A program made the position numbers and the translations under genes. A stretch of DNA of 64,000 nucleotides from Mesorhizobium amorphae CCNWGS0123. GTDB taxonomy: Bacteria > Pseudomonadota > Alphaproteobacteria > Rhizobiales > Rhizobiaceae. This document shows, piece by piece, positions 18,676-27,791 of the stretch. The notes beneath the pieces are model-generated. The model was given only the letters and a program-made list of their open reading frames with translations. It had not been told where the DNA came from and did not search any database. The DNA lies in the NCBI RefSeq assembly GCF_001686985.1, contig NZ_CP015318.1, positions 1,238,001-1,302,000 on the forward strand, in the 5' to 3' direction. Positions within the stretch are counted from its first letter, which is position 1. Each line of letters starts with the position of its first letter.

Positions 18676-18895
18676 CGCGTCCTCGTCAATTCGCGATTGC
18701 AAACGCCCCGCCCGGCGCCGCAATGAAGCCACAATCCGACACATTTTACAAAGCCTATTCTGTCCTCCTTGGTTGATGAACTGCAAAACTAGTCGAATAG
18801 GCCGCAGTACTTATTGGTCCAGAGCCTGTTGGCGCATCGGTCGCCGATACTCTAAGGTCGGCGCCTCAGGATTTGTAGCGATCGAGAGGCTGGGC

Positions 18896-20218
18896 ATGGC
18901 GGTCAAGGACGCATTCGGCCTGACATTGTCGGGCGCGACGGAGGCCGGTTTCGCGCCTTACGCCCAGGCCGTGCGCGAACTGCAGTGCTTCATTGGCGAT
19001 CCGGTCGCCTCAGCAGACCGCGCCATCGCGCAAGATCCCGATTTCGTCATGGCGCATGTCTTCAAGGGCTATCTCTTCGGTCTCGCCACCGAGCGCGAGG
19101 CAAGCCTTGTGGCCAAGGCTTGTTACGAGGCCGCGCTGCCGCTTGCCGCCACGCCGCGCGAACAGGCGCATGTCGCGGCCCTTGGTCATCTCGCCGCCGG
19201 CCGCTGGCACGAGGCCTCGCGAACGCTCGAGGACATCGCCATCGACTTTCCGCTCGACATGGTGGCGCTGCAGGCCGGGCACCAGATCGACTTCTTCACC
19301 GGCAATGCCCGCATGCTGCGCGACCGCATCGGCCGCGCTCTGCCATCGTGGCAAAAGGATATGCCGGGCTACCACGCCGTCCTCGGCATGCAGGCCTTCG
19401 GGCTTGAGGAGATGGGCGACTATGCGCGCGCCGAGAGGCTTGGCCGCACGGCGGTCGACATCGAGCCGCGCGACGGCTGGGCGCAGCATGCCGTTGCCCA
19501 TGTCATGGAAATGCAGAGCCGGCAAAAGGACGGCATCGCCTGGATGCGCGCCAACCCGGAGGCTTGGACGAAGGACAGCTTCCTGCAGGTGCACAATTGG
19601 TGGCATCTGTCGCTGTTCCACTACGATCTCGGCGAGACCGACGAGGTGCTGGCGCTCTATGACGGACCGATCTACGGCACGCCGTCGACGCTGGCGCTCA
19701 ACATGGTCGATGCCTCGGCGATCCTGTGGCGGCTCTATCTCGGCGGCGCCGATGTCGGCGACCGCTGGGCAGCCCTTGCCGCCAACTGGCCCAAGGCCGG
19801 CGCCGGCAATTACGCCTTCAACGACGCGCACGCGATGATGGCCTTCGTCGGCGCCGAGCTCGAAGCGCCGGCCAAAACCCTGCTCGAAGCACAGCGCGAG
19901 GCAATGCGCGGCAACGACGACAATGCTGCCTTCACCCGCGATGTCGGCCATCCCCTCACACTTGCCATCAAGGCATTCGGCGACGGCAACTATGCCGAGA
20001 CGGTACGCCTGATCCGGCCGATTCGCGCCATCGCCCAACGCTTCGGCGGCAGCCACGCGCAGCGCGACGTCATCGATCTCACCCTGATCGAGGCGGCGCT
20101 GCGTTCCGGCGACCATGCCCTGTCGCGGGCGCTAACGGCGGAACGCACGCTGGCGCGACCGGACAGCCCGCTCTCGGCATTGTTTTCTCAGCGCGCCGCC
20201 GAATTGTCCGAGAATTGA
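18896..20218 (+). CDS. TTC38-like tetratricopeptide repeat protein
   Basis: 440-aa cytoplasmic protein made almost wholly of helical pairs. It resembles the TTC38 family by length and by motifs such as WAQHAVAHVMEMQ and HNWWHLSLFHYDLGE. No signal peptide, membrane helix or catalytic motif. The open frame starts far upstream at 18137, antisense to the autotransporter, but ATG 18896 begins the family-like sequence. Function unknown; TPR folds usually mediate protein contacts. Confidence 0.82.
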   Translation: MAVKDAFGLTLSGATEAGFAPYAQAVRELQCFIGDPVASADRAIAQDPDFVMAHVFKGYLFGLATEREASLVAKACYEAALPLAATPREQAHVAALGHLAAGRWHEASRTLEDIAIDFPLDMVALQAGHQIDFFTGNARMLRDRIGRALPSWQKDMPGYHAVLGMQAFGLEEMGDYARAERLGRTAVDIEPRDGWAQHAVAHVMEMQSRQKDGIAWMRANPEAWTKDSFLQVHNWWHLSLFHYDLGETDEVLALYDGPIYGTPSTLALNMVDASAILWRLYLGGADVGDRWAALAANWPKAGAGNYAFNDAHAMMAFVGAELEAPAKTLLEAQREAMRGNDDNAAFTRDVGHPLTLAIKAFGDGNYAETVRLIRPIRAIAQRFGGSHAQRDVIDLTLIEAALRSGDHALSRALTAERTLARPDSPLSALFSQRAAELSEN

Positions 20219-20243
20219 CCGGCGGCGAATCTTGCCTTAAAAA

Positions 20244-20280
20244 CTGGCCAAGCCAGATTTTTTCGAGATCCGAAAAAAAT
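20244..20280. promoter_or_regulatory. hairpin with T run overlapping an inverted repeat upstream of xylB
   Basis: A short stem CTGGC/GCCAG (20244-20256) followed by six Ts resembles a terminator for the TPR gene. The T run is also the left arm of TTTTTTCG-AGATC-CGAAAAAA (20258-20278), an inverted repeat 23 bases upstream of xylB and well placed as an operator for a xylose regulator. Which role applies is undecided. Confidence 0.45.
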
Positions 20281-20300
20281 AATTGCAGTGGGAGGAAAGC

Positions 20301-21755
20301 ATGTATCTCGGCCTCGATCTGGGCACGTCGGGCGTCAAGGCGCTGTTGATCGATGCCGGTCAGACTGTCGTCGGCTCCGGCCATGGCTCGCTCGACGTGT
20401 CGCGACCGCATCCCGGCTGGTCCGAGCAGGATCCTGCTCACTGGATCCAGGCCTGCGAGACGGCAATCGCCGAACTGAAGGCATCCCATCCGAAAGAACT
20501 CGCGACGGTGAAAGGCATCGGCCTCTCTGGCCAGATGCATGGCGCCACCTTGCTCGACGCCGCAGACAAGGTCCTGCGCCCCTGCATCCTATGGAACGAC
20601 ACGCGCAGCCATGCCGAAGCGGCCGCGCTCGACGGCGATCCGCGCTTTCGCGAACTCACCGGCAACATCGTCTTCCCCGGCTTCACCGCGCCGAAACTCG
20701 CCTGGGTGAAGAACAACGAGCCCGGTATCTTCGCCAAGGTGGCGAAGGTCCTTTTGCCGAAGGATTTCCTGCGGCACTGGCTGACCGGCGAGCATATGTC
20801 GGAAATGTCCGATTCGGCCGGCACGTCCTGGCTCGATGTCGGCAAGCGGCGCTGGTCCGCCGACCTTCTCGCCGCCACCTCGCTCGACGAGAAGCAGATG
20901 CCGTCGCTGGTCGAAGGCACGGCGAAAGCTGGCGGCCTGCGCGCCGAACTGGCCTCGAAATGGGGCGTCGAGGCCGGCATCCCGATCGCCGGCGGCGCCG
21001 GCGACAATGCAGCCTCGGCCTGCGGCATGGGCACGGTGGGCGCCGGCCACGCTTTCGTCTCGCTCGGCACGTCAGGCGTCCTGTTTGCCGCCAACGCGTC
21101 CTATCTGCCCAATCCGGCAAGCGCGGTGCACACATTCTGCCATGCGTTGCCCAACACCTGGCACCAGATGGGCGTCATCCTGTCGGCCACCGATTCGCTC
21201 AACTGGCTGTCGGAGATATCAGGCAAGGGCGCCGGCAAACTGACCGCCGAGCTTGGCGATACGCTCCAGGCGCCAAGCGGCGTATCGTTCCTGCCCTATC
21301 TCTCGGGCGAGCGCACGCCACACAATGATTCCGCTATTCGCGGCGCGTTCACCGGCCTGGCGCATGAGTCCAGCCGTGCCGTGCTGACCCAGGCGGTGCT
21401 CGAAGGCGTCGCCTTCGCCTTCCGCGACAGTCTCGAAGCTCTGAAGAAGGCCGGCACGACATTGACGCGGGTGACGGCGATCGGCGGCGGTTCGCGCTCA
21501 CGCTACTGGCTGAAGGCGATCGCCACCGCGCTCCAGGTCCCGGTCGACATTCCTGCCGACGGCGATTTCGGCGCCGCCTTCGGCGCGGCAAGGCTCGGCC
21601 TGATCGCGGCGACCGGTGCGGATCCGCTCAGCATCTGCACCGCGCCGGCCACCGACGCCACCATCGAACCGGATACGGCGCTGATCGGCGCCTATGCCGA
21701 CGCCTATCACCGCTACCGGGCGCTTTATCCGGCGATCAAGGGCGCCACGGCGTGA
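20301..21755 (+). CDS. xylB: xylulokinase
   Basis: 484-aa FGGY-family kinase phosphorylating D-xylulose with ATP. The N-terminus MYLGLDLGTSGVKALLID is the phosphate-binding start; GLSGQMHGATLLD and the C-terminal AIGGGSRSRYWLKAIA are the xylulokinase forms of the FGGY motifs. GGAGGA precedes ATG 20301. Works with xylose isomerase encoded 500 bases downstream, although a gene in the opposite direction lies between. Confidence 0.93.
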   Translation: MYLGLDLGTSGVKALLIDAGQTVVGSGHGSLDVSRPHPGWSEQDPAHWIQACETAIAELKASHPKELATVKGIGLSGQMHGATLLDAADKVLRPCILWNDTRSHAEAAALDGDPRFRELTGNIVFPGFTAPKLAWVKNNEPGIFAKVAKVLLPKDFLRHWLTGEHMSEMSDSAGTSWLDVGKRRWSADLLAATSLDEKQMPSLVEGTAKAGGLRAELASKWGVEAGIPIAGGAGDNAASACGMGTVGAGHAFVSLGTSGVLFAANASYLPNPASAVHTFCHALPNTWHQMGVILSATDSLNWLSEISGKGAGKLTAELGDTLQAPSGVSFLPYLSGERTPHNDSAIRGAFTGLAHESSRAVLTQAVLEGVAFAFRDSLEALKKAGTTLTRVTAIGGGSRSRYWLKAIATALQVPVDIPADGDFGAAFGAARLGLIAATGADPLSICTAPATDATIEPDTALIGAYADAYHRYRALYPAIKGATA

Positions 21756-21787
21756 GCGGGCTTTCGCCCACGCCGCGGCATCGCGGC

Positions 21788-22150
21788 TCACTGCGCCGGC
21801 ACCTTGTCGAGGAAACCGGTGACGCTCTTCAGCCGGCCGTTCTCGATGACGCCGATGTCGGTGCCTTCGATGACGGATTCGGTGCCTTCCGGCCCGAGGT
21901 TCCACGAGAAGCGGATCGTGTCGGCGAACCCGTCCGGCTTGCCCTTCAGCGAGAAGCGGAAGCCGGCAAAGCGCTGCTGCACGCCGTCGATGAGTGCGGC
22001 GACGCCGTCGTGGCCGTCGCCTTGCATGATCGGATCACGGTAGCTGACATCCTCGGTGAAGGTCGCTTCCAGCAGGGCCTGCCGTCGGTCCGCATCACCC
22101 TCGTTCCAGGCAGTGATGTAGTTTTGGGCGATCGTGTTGAGGTCGGTCAT
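21788..22150 (-). CDS. SnoaL-like / NTF2-fold small protein
   Basis: 120-aa protein with the NTF2-like cone fold pattern: helix YITAWNEGDADRRQALLEAT, then FTEDVSYRDPIMQGDGHDGV and GVIENGRLKSVTGFLDKVP at the end. Members include isomerases, dehydratases and binding proteins; no specific function can be given. It lies antisense between xylB and xylA and reads away from xylA, sharing the upstream region of xylA. Confidence 0.8.
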   Translation of the reverse strand: MTDLNTIAQNYITAWNEGDADRRQALLEATFTEDVSYRDPIMQGDGHDGVAALIDGVQQRFAGFRFSLKGKPDGFADTIRFSWNLGPEGTESVIEGTDIGVIENGRLKSVTGFLDKVPAQ

Positions 22151-22260
22151 GGTCTGTCTCCTTCTTTGAGTGGCTTTGACACGAACCTTTTCGACCAGCG
22201 TGAGCGTGAAACCAATTACGCCTGAGGTAATCAGGGCGAACTTTCGAGAGGACAGAAATC

Positions 22261-23586
22261 ATGAGCAGCGGATTTTTCGGCGACATCCAGAAGATCAAAT
22301 ATGAGGGACCGGATTCGACCAATCCGCTGGCCTACCGGTTCTACAATCCCGACGAGGTTGTCGCCGGCAAGCGGTTGGAAGACCATCTGCGCTTCGCGGT
22401 CGCCTACTGGCATTCCTTCGCCTGGCAGGGCGGCGATCCCTTCGGCGGCCAGACCTTCGACCGTCCCTGGTTTCCCAAGGCCGGTGGCATCGACACGATG
22501 GAGTTGGCCAAGCTCAAGGCAGACGTCGCCTTCGAGATGTTTTCGCTGCTCGGCGCCCCCTATTTCTGTTTCCACGACGCCGACGTGCGGCCGGAGGGCA
22601 AGGATTTTTCGGAGAGTGCGGCGCGCCTCGACGAGATCGGCGACTACTTTGCGGGAAAGATGAAAAAGACCGGCGTCAAGCTGCTCTGGGGCACCGCCAA
22701 CCTGTTCTCGCACCGCCGCTTCATGTCGGGTGCGGCCACCAATCCCGATCCCGATGTCTTTGCCTATGCGGCGGCAACGGTGAAGAGCTGCATTGACGTC
22801 ACCAAGCGGCTGAAGGGCGAGAACTACGTGTTGTGGGGCGGCCGTGAGGGCTACGAGACGTTGCTCAACACCGACCTTGGCCGCGAGCAGGACCAGGCCG
22901 GCCGCTTCCTCAGCCTTGTGGTCGACTACAAGCACAAGATCGGTTTCAAGGGCACCATCCTGATCGAGCCGAAGCCGCAGGAACCGACAAAGCACCAGTA
23001 CGACTATGATGTCGCGACGGTGTACGGCTTCCTCAAGCGCTTCGGGCTGGAGAAGGAGGTCAAGCTCAACATCGAGCAGGGTCACGCCATCCTGGCCGGC
23101 CATTCCTTCGAGCACGAACTGGCTCTGGCCAACGCGCTCGGCGTCTTCGGTTCGATCGACATGAACCGCAACGACTACCAATCCGGCTGGGACACCGACC
23201 AGTTCCCCAACAACGTGCCGGAAATGGCGCTCGCCTACTACCAGGTCTTGCTAGCCGGTGGCTTCAAGACCGGCGGCACCAATTTCGACGCCAAGCTGCG
23301 CCGCCAATCGCTCGACCCGCAGGATCTGCTGATCGGCCACATTGGCGGCATGGACGCTTGTGCACGCGGGCTCAAGGCCGCCGCGCGCATGGTCGAGGAC
23401 AAGGCGCTGTCGGGACCGCTGGCCGAACGCTATGCCGGCTGGAATTCGGCCGAGGCCAAGGCGATGCTGTCGGGCAAACGCACGCTGGAGGAGATCGCCG
23501 AGCGTGTGGTGAAGAAGAAGATCGAGCCACAGCCGCGCTCGGGCCGCCAGGAACTGCTCGAGAATATCGTTAACCGCTACGTCTAA
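22261..23586 (+). CDS. xylA: xylose isomerase
   Basis: 441-aa enzyme converting D-xylose to D-xylulose, class II length. The catalytic segment [14 protein letters not shown] holds the essential histidine and aspartate; [15 protein letters not shown] and [18 protein letters not shown] hold metal ligands. Ends in [13 protein letters not shown] as in other XylA proteins. AGAGGAC lies upstream of ATG 22261. Together with xylB it feeds the pentose phosphate pathway; rpe is found at 41.4 kb. Confidence 0.95.
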   Translation: MSSGFFGDIQKIKYEGPDSTNPLAYRFYNPDEVVAGKRLEDHLRFAVAYWHSFAWQGGDPFGGQTFDRPWFPKAGGIDTMELAKLKADVAFEMFSLLGAPYFCFHDADVRPEGKDFSESAARLDEIGDYFAGKMKKTGVKLLWGTANLFSHRRFMSGAATNPDPDVFAYAAATVKSCIDVTKRLKGENYVLWGGREGYETLLNTDLGREQDQAGRFLSLVVDYKHKIGFKGTILIEPKPQEPTKHQYDYDVATVYGFLKRFGLEKEVKLNIEQGHAILAGHSFEHELALANALGVFGSIDMNRNDYQSGWDTDQFPNNVPEMALAYYQVLLAGGFKTGGTNFDAKLRRQSLDPQDLLIGHIGGMDACARGLKAAARMVEDKALSGPLAERYAGWNSAEAKAMLSGKRTLEEIAERVVKKKIEPQPRSGRQELLENIVNRYV

Positions 23587-23785
23587 GCGCGAAATTCCGT
23601 CCATACCTTTGCAGGGCGGCTAGGCATTGCTGCCCCGGAACGGCTTTGCGCGATGGGCAGGACCGACGACACGGTTCTGCCCCGCATCGCCCCTCAATCG
23701 CCTCGCTCTTGCCTTCAAACAGCCGTCACGGATCTCGTATAAGTATGGCTCCTGTGGCGGGTGAAGATGAAGGAGGCGAACCGAT

Positions 23786-23989
23786 ATGCAGCACGAACGC
23801 GAAATCGACGCCCTGCTCTCGTCCGGCGAGACCGGATCGATCATCGATCGGCTGATGGCGTTGCCGAGACCTACCGACGATGTGAAGAACGAATGGGATC
23901 GCGCTGTCAGCAGCCGATTCGAAGTCCGTCTGGCGAGACAGATGCGCTCGCAGATCGACAATGGCAGCGATCGTCAAAACGCGGCTTGA
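23786..23989 (+). CDS. small hypothetical protein, 67 aa
   Basis: Short acidic/basic mixed protein without signal peptide or membrane helix, predicted helical (SSGETGSIIDRLMALPRPTD, then FEVRLARQMRSQI). I trust it because GAAGGAGG (23769-23776) is a strong ribosome-binding site nine bases before the ATG, and a possible promoter (TTCAAA, 18 bases, TATAAG) lies at 23714-23743. No family recognised. Followed directly by a rhizobial repeat. Confidence 0.6.
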   Translation: MQHEREIDALLSSGETGSIIDRLMALPRPTDDVKNEWDRAVSSRFEVRLARQMRSQIDNGSDRQNAA

Positions 23990-23993
23990 GCCA

Positions 23994-24074
23994 CCAAAGC
24001 GCTCCGCGCTTTGGAATCTTTTGTTCCATGCATGTCGTTGTCCCAAACCGCTACACACTTTTGGGCGACACGCA
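23994..24074. repeat. rhizobial intergenic palindromic repeat, inverted copy
   Basis: Two modules: CCAAAGCGCTCCGCGCTTTGG (palindrome) and GCATGTCGTTGTCCCAAACC followed by GCTACACACTTTTGGGCGAC. The second is the reverse complement of the CCCAAAAGTGT-AGCGGTTTGGGAC-CATGC type also seen at 7.9 kb. It occupies the whole gap between two convergent genes. Confidence 0.75.
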
Positions 24075-25055
24075 CTATCCCCGGCGCAGCCTGACCGGCG
24101 CTTCGCCGAAAGCTCTTGAAAACGCTCTGGAAAACGCTGCGGCGGACGAAAACCCCGTCCGCCCGGCGATGTCTGCCATGGCGACGCGCGTATCGACCAC
24201 CAGCCGGCGTGCTGCACCCAGCCTGAGCCTGAGGTAGTAGGCGCCCGGCGTCTCGCCGATCGACTTGCGAAAAATGCTTTCCAGCGTCCGCGCCGTCACC
24301 CCGGCGCGCTTGGCCACCGCGGCGATGGTCAGCGGCTGGTCGACATGCGCTTCCATCAGCCGGATGGCTTGCGCCAGCCTGGGATCATAGCCGTCAAGGC
24401 GCCCAAGCGAGACCAGCGGCTGAGCGTCGGTGGCGGCGCGTGCCTGGTCGTAGATGAACACGCTGGCGACATCGAGCGCCACCGCCATGCCGAGTCGCGT
24501 GCGAATCAAATGCAGCATCAGGTCGAAGGTCGGCGAGGCGCCGCCCGAGGTGAAGACGGGACCGTCGATGACATAGCGGTCGGGGCGCACGTCGACGCCG
24601 GGAAAAGCGGCGGAAAAATCCTCCATGTCTTCCCAGTGGGTGGTGGCGCTGCGCCCTTCCAGCAGGCCGGCCCGCGCCACCAGCCAGGTGCCCGCCTCGA
24701 CGCCGCCGCAGGCCCGTGCGGCACGCGCCGCGCGCCGCAGTCCGGCAAGCAGCGCCGACGTGGCATAGTTCTGCGTGCCGAAACCGGCGACCACGATAAG
24801 CACGTCGGTGACTTCGTTGGCATAGAAGCGGCCGCTGACCGCCACCGGCAGGCCACAAGTCGTCACCGGCGCCTCGCCCGTCATCGAAACCAGTTTGAAG
24901 TCGAACAGTGTCTCGCCGGCGATGCGGTTGGCGGCGCGCAGCGGATCGATGGCCGAGGCCACGCACATGATCGAAGAGCCCGAAAACACCAGCAGCGTCA
25001 CCTTGAGCGGTGAACGCTCGGCGCGAAAGATTTCAGATTTTTCGCTTTTGATCAC
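24075..25055 (-). CDS. GlxA/CdhR-type transcriptional regulator (DJ-1/PfpI domain plus AraC helix-turn-helix)
   Basis: 326-aa regulator. Residues 15-200 form a class I glutamine amidotransferase-like sensor domain (LLVFSGSSIMCVASAIDPLRAANR; IVVAGFGTQNYATSALLAGL); residues 220-322 carry two AraC helix-turn-helix units (AAVAKRAGVTARTLESIFRK and ADIAGRTGFSSAAAFSRAF). The start is GTG at 25055 with AAGGGG upstream. It is divergent from the BKACE gene with 77 bases between, the layout expected for the activator of this carnitine cluster; the carnitine regulator CdhR of Pseudomonas belongs to the same family. Confidence 0.85.
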   Translation of the reverse strand: MIKSEKSEIFRAERSPLKVTLLVFSGSSIMCVASAIDPLRAANRIAGETLFDFKLVSMTGEAPVTTCGLPVAVSGRFYANEVTDVLIVVAGFGTQNYATSALLAGLRRAARAARACGGVEAGTWLVARAGLLEGRSATTHWEDMEDFSAAFPGVDVRPDRYVIDGPVFTSGGASPTFDLMLHLIRTRLGMAVALDVASVFIYDQARAATDAQPLVSLGRLDGYDPRLAQAIRLMEAHVDQPLTIAAVAKRAGVTARTLESIFRKSIGETPGAYYLRLRLGAARRLVVDTRVAMADIAGRTGFSSAAAFSRAFSRAFGEAPVRLRRG

Positions 25056-25132
25056 ATCCCCTTCGTAAAACGCAAAACAGTTTCCGGCAAGTAGCGCAAT
25101 GTTGTCGTCTGTTTCGATTGGGAGGAAATTTC

Positions 25133-26050
25133 ATGCCACTCGCGATGAACCGTGAGGTCTTCATTACCTGTGCCGTGACCGGGTCCGGCGGCTCGCAGGA
25201 CCGCAGCCCGCATGTGCCGCGTTCGCCCAAGCAGATCGCCGATTCGGCGATCGACGCAGCCAAGGCCGGCGCGGCGATCGTCCACTGCCATGTCCGCGAT
25301 CCCGAGACCGGCAAGCCGCGCCGCGATGTGCATCTCTACCGCGAAGTCACCGAGCGCATCCGTGACGCCAATGTCGACGTGGTGCTGAACCTCACCGCCG
25401 GCATGGGCGGCGACATGGTGTTCGGCTCGCCGGAGGCGCCGCTGCCGTTGAATGAAAAAGGCACCGACATGGGCGGCGCCACCAACCGCGTCGAACATGT
25501 GCGCCAGTGCCTGCCGGAGATCTGCACGCTGGATTGCGGCACGATGAATTTCGCCGAAGCCGACTATGTCATGACCAACACGCCAGGCATGCTGCGCGCC
25601 ATGGGCGGCATGATGACGGCGCTCGGCGTCAAGCCGGAGATCGAGGCCTTCGATACGGGCCATCTGTGGTTCGCCAAGCAATTGGTCGAGGAACAGGTGC
25701 TGAAGCCGGACGCGCTGGTGCAGCTCTGCATGGGCGTGCCGTGGGGGGCGCCCGACGACCTCAACACCTTCATGGCCATGGTCAACAACGTGCCGTCGAC
25801 CTGGAACTGGTCGGCCTTCTCGATCGGCCGCAACCAGATGGCCTATGCCGCCGCGGCGGTGCTGGCCGGCGGCAATGTCCGCGTTGGCCTCGAAGACAAT
25901 CTGTGGCTCGACAAGGGCGTGCTGGCGACCAATGCGCAACTGGTCGAGCGCGCGGCCAGCATCGTCACCAATCTCGGCGCCAGGATCCTCGGGCCGGAGG
26001 AAGTGCGCCAGAAGCTCAACCTGACCAAGCGGGCGCCGATCGCCGCGTAG
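25133..26050 (+). CDS. beta-keto acid cleavage enzyme (BKACE), predicted 3-dehydrocarnitine cleavage
   Basis: 305-aa zinc enzyme of the BKACE (DUF849) family, which condense a beta-keto acid with acetyl-CoA to give acetoacetate and a new CoA ester. FITCAVTGSGGS, IVHCHVRDPETGKP and VRVGLEDNLWLDKG are family motifs; HCHVRDP supplies the metal-binding histidines. GGGAGGA precedes ATG 25133. With L-carnitine dehydrogenase two genes downstream, 3-dehydrocarnitine is the likely substrate, giving betainyl-CoA. Confidence 0.87.
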   Translation: MPLAMNREVFITCAVTGSGGSQDRSPHVPRSPKQIADSAIDAAKAGAAIVHCHVRDPETGKPRRDVHLYREVTERIRDANVDVVLNLTAGMGGDMVFGSPEAPLPLNEKGTDMGGATNRVEHVRQCLPEICTLDCGTMNFAEADYVMTNTPGMLRAMGGMMTALGVKPEIEAFDTGHLWFAKQLVEEQVLKPDALVQLCMGVPWGAPDDLNTFMAMVNNVPSTWNWSAFSIGRNQMAYAAAAVLAGGNVRVGLEDNLWLDKGVLATNAQLVERAASIVTNLGARILGPEEVRQKLNLTKRAPIAA

Positions 26051-26066
26051 TTTGGAGGGCGTCAAG

Positions 26067-26696
26067 ATGACTACCGTCAAATTCACCGCGATGAAGGATG
26101 GCGACCGGGAGGACTATGAGTTCCTGACCGCGCATGAGATCGACTACGCTGCCAGGACCGGCGAGCGGCTGCTCGACGCGCTGGTGCAACTCGACGAGGG
26201 CCTGTCCGGCTACAAGATCACCCGGCTCGGCCATTCGCTGCAGGCGGCCACCCGCGCCTGGCGTGACGGCGCCGACAGGGACTGGATCGCCAGCGCCCTG
26301 CTGCACGACATCGGCGATATCTACGCGCCCTACAACCACGACGAGTACGCGGCTGCGATCCTAAAACCTTTCGTGCGCGAGCAATGCACCTGGGTGGTGG
26401 AAAAGCACGGCGATTTCCAGCGCCTCTATTACGCCCATCATCTCGGCGGCAATCCTCACGCGCGCGACCGCTTCGCCGGGCACGCCTTTTTCGACGATTG
26501 CGACCAATTCTGCGAGCGCTGGGACCAGTCAAGCTTCGACCCCGACTACGAGACGCTGCCGATGGAATTCTTCCGGCCCTTCGTGCTCGAAGTCTTTGCC
26601 CGCAAGGCCTACGACCCCTCGGTCATCCGCACCGGCGAGCGCGTGCCCCTCATCGATCCAGACATGGCGAACAAAAGAACCGGAGCCTCCGCATGA
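26067..26696 (+). CDS. HD-domain protein, possible PhnZ/TmpB-like diiron oxygenase
   Basis: 209-aa HD-fold protein. Predicted metal ligands are H56 (LGHSLQ), H80-D81 (LLHDIGD), H91 (NHDEYAA), H114 (EKHGD) and D153 (CERWDQ). The arrangement, above all the late RWD motif after a third and fourth histidine, is that of the oxygenase branch (PhnZ, TmpB, inositol oxygenase) rather than phosphohydrolases. Coupled by ATGA overlap to the carnitine dehydrogenase gene. An oxidative step on a betaine intermediate is possible, but this is inference; it could also be a phosphohydrolase. Confidence 0.75.
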   Translation: MTTVKFTAMKDGDREDYEFLTAHEIDYAARTGERLLDALVQLDEGLSGYKITRLGHSLQAATRAWRDGADRDWIASALLHDIGDIYAPYNHDEYAAAILKPFVREQCTWVVEKHGDFQRLYYAHHLGGNPHARDRFAGHAFFDDCDQFCERWDQSSFDPDYETLPMEFFRPFVLEVFARKAYDPSVIRTGERVPLIDPDMANKRTGASA

Positions 26697-27787
26697 GCAT
26701 CATCAACAAGGCGGCCGCCATTGGCGGCGGTGTCATCGGCGCCGGCTGGGTGGCGCGGCTGCTCTTGAACGGCATCGACGTGTCGATCTTCGATCCCGAT
26801 CCGGAAGCCTCGCGCAAGGTCGGCGAAGTGATGAAGGGCGCGCGCCGCGCCTACAGGCAGATGCTGCCCGGCGGCCTACCCAAGGAAGGCAAGCTGACCT
26901 ACGCCAAGACCATCGCCGAAGCGGTTTCCGACGCCGACTTCATCCAGGAAAGCGTGCCGGAAAGGCTCGACCTCAAGCACCGCGTGCTGGCCGAGATCGA
27001 CGCACATGCGCCCGCCAACGCAATCGTCGGCTCCTCGACCTCCGGCATCAAGCCGACCGACATGCAGGTGGCGATGAAGAAACACCCGGAGCGGCTGGTC
27101 GTCGGCCATCCGTTCAACCCGGTCTACCTGTTGCCGATCGTCGAGATCGTCGGCGGCGAGCAGACTTTTCCTGAGGCGATCGAGGTCGCCAGGGAGATCT
27201 ACGCCTCGATCGGCATGAAGCCTGTGGTGATCCGCAAGGAGATCGAGGCCTTCGTTGGCGACCGCCTGCTCGAGGCCGCGTGGCGTGAGGCGCTGTGGCT
27301 GATCAAGGACGGCATCTGCACGGTCGAGGAGCTCGACGACATCATGCGCTATGGCTTCGGCCTGCGCTGGGCGCAGATGGGCATGTTCCAGGTCTATCGC
27401 GTCGCCGGCGGCGAAGCCGGCATGCGCCACTTCATGGCGCAGTTCGGACCTTGCCTGCAATGGCCGTGGACCAAGCTGATGGACGTGCCGGAGTTCAACG
27501 ACGAACTGGTCGACCTGATCGCCACCCAGTCGGACGAACAGGCGCACGGCCTGTCGATCCGCGAGTTGGAAAAGATCCGCGACGACAATCTGGTCGCCAT
27601 CATGGAAGCACTGTCGAAGCAGAACAAGGGCAAAGGCTGGGGCGCCGGCGCCTTGCACAAGGACTACACCAGGCAGCTGGCCAAGCTGGCGGCCAAGAAG
27701 CCGACCGCCTCCAAAGCGGCCGTAAAGGCCAAGGCGAGCAAGCCGGTGAAGAAAGCCGACAAGCCGAAGAAAAAGAAGAAGGGCTGA
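26693..27787 (+). CDS. L-carnitine dehydrogenase (3-hydroxyacyl-CoA dehydrogenase family)
   Basis: 364-aa NAD-dependent enzyme predicted to oxidise L-carnitine to 3-dehydrocarnitine. Rossmann motif IGGGVIGAGWVARLL near residue 10 and the family block VGHPFNPVYLLPIVEIVGG are clear. The start overlaps the HD gene by four bases. The last 45 residues are a lysine/alanine-rich, low-complexity tail (KKPTASKAAVKAKASKPVKK), where some rhizobial relatives instead carry a fused thioesterase domain. Release of glycine betaine from its CoA ester must therefore depend on another enzyme. Confidence 0.86.
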   Translation: MSIINKAAAIGGGVIGAGWVARLLLNGIDVSIFDPDPEASRKVGEVMKGARRAYRQMLPGGLPKEGKLTYAKTIAEAVSDADFIQESVPERLDLKHRVLAEIDAHAPANAIVGSSTSGIKPTDMQVAMKKHPERLVVGHPFNPVYLLPIVEIVGGEQTFPEAIEVAREIYASIGMKPVVIRKEIEAFVGDRLLEAAWREALWLIKDGICTVEELDDIMRYGFGLRWAQMGMFQVYRVAGGEAGMRHFMAQFGPCLQWPWTKLMDVPEFNDELVDLIATQSDEQAHGLSIRELEKIRDDNLVAIMEALSKQNKGKGWGAGALHKDYTRQLAKLAAKKPTASKAAVKAKASKPVKKADKPKKKKKG

Positions 27788-27791
27788 GACC

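Noticed and set aside
18137..18895. Upstream extension of the TPR protein frame
   Set aside because: It lies antisense to the autotransporter signal and passenger region and has shadow-frame composition; the family-like sequence begins at ATG 18896.
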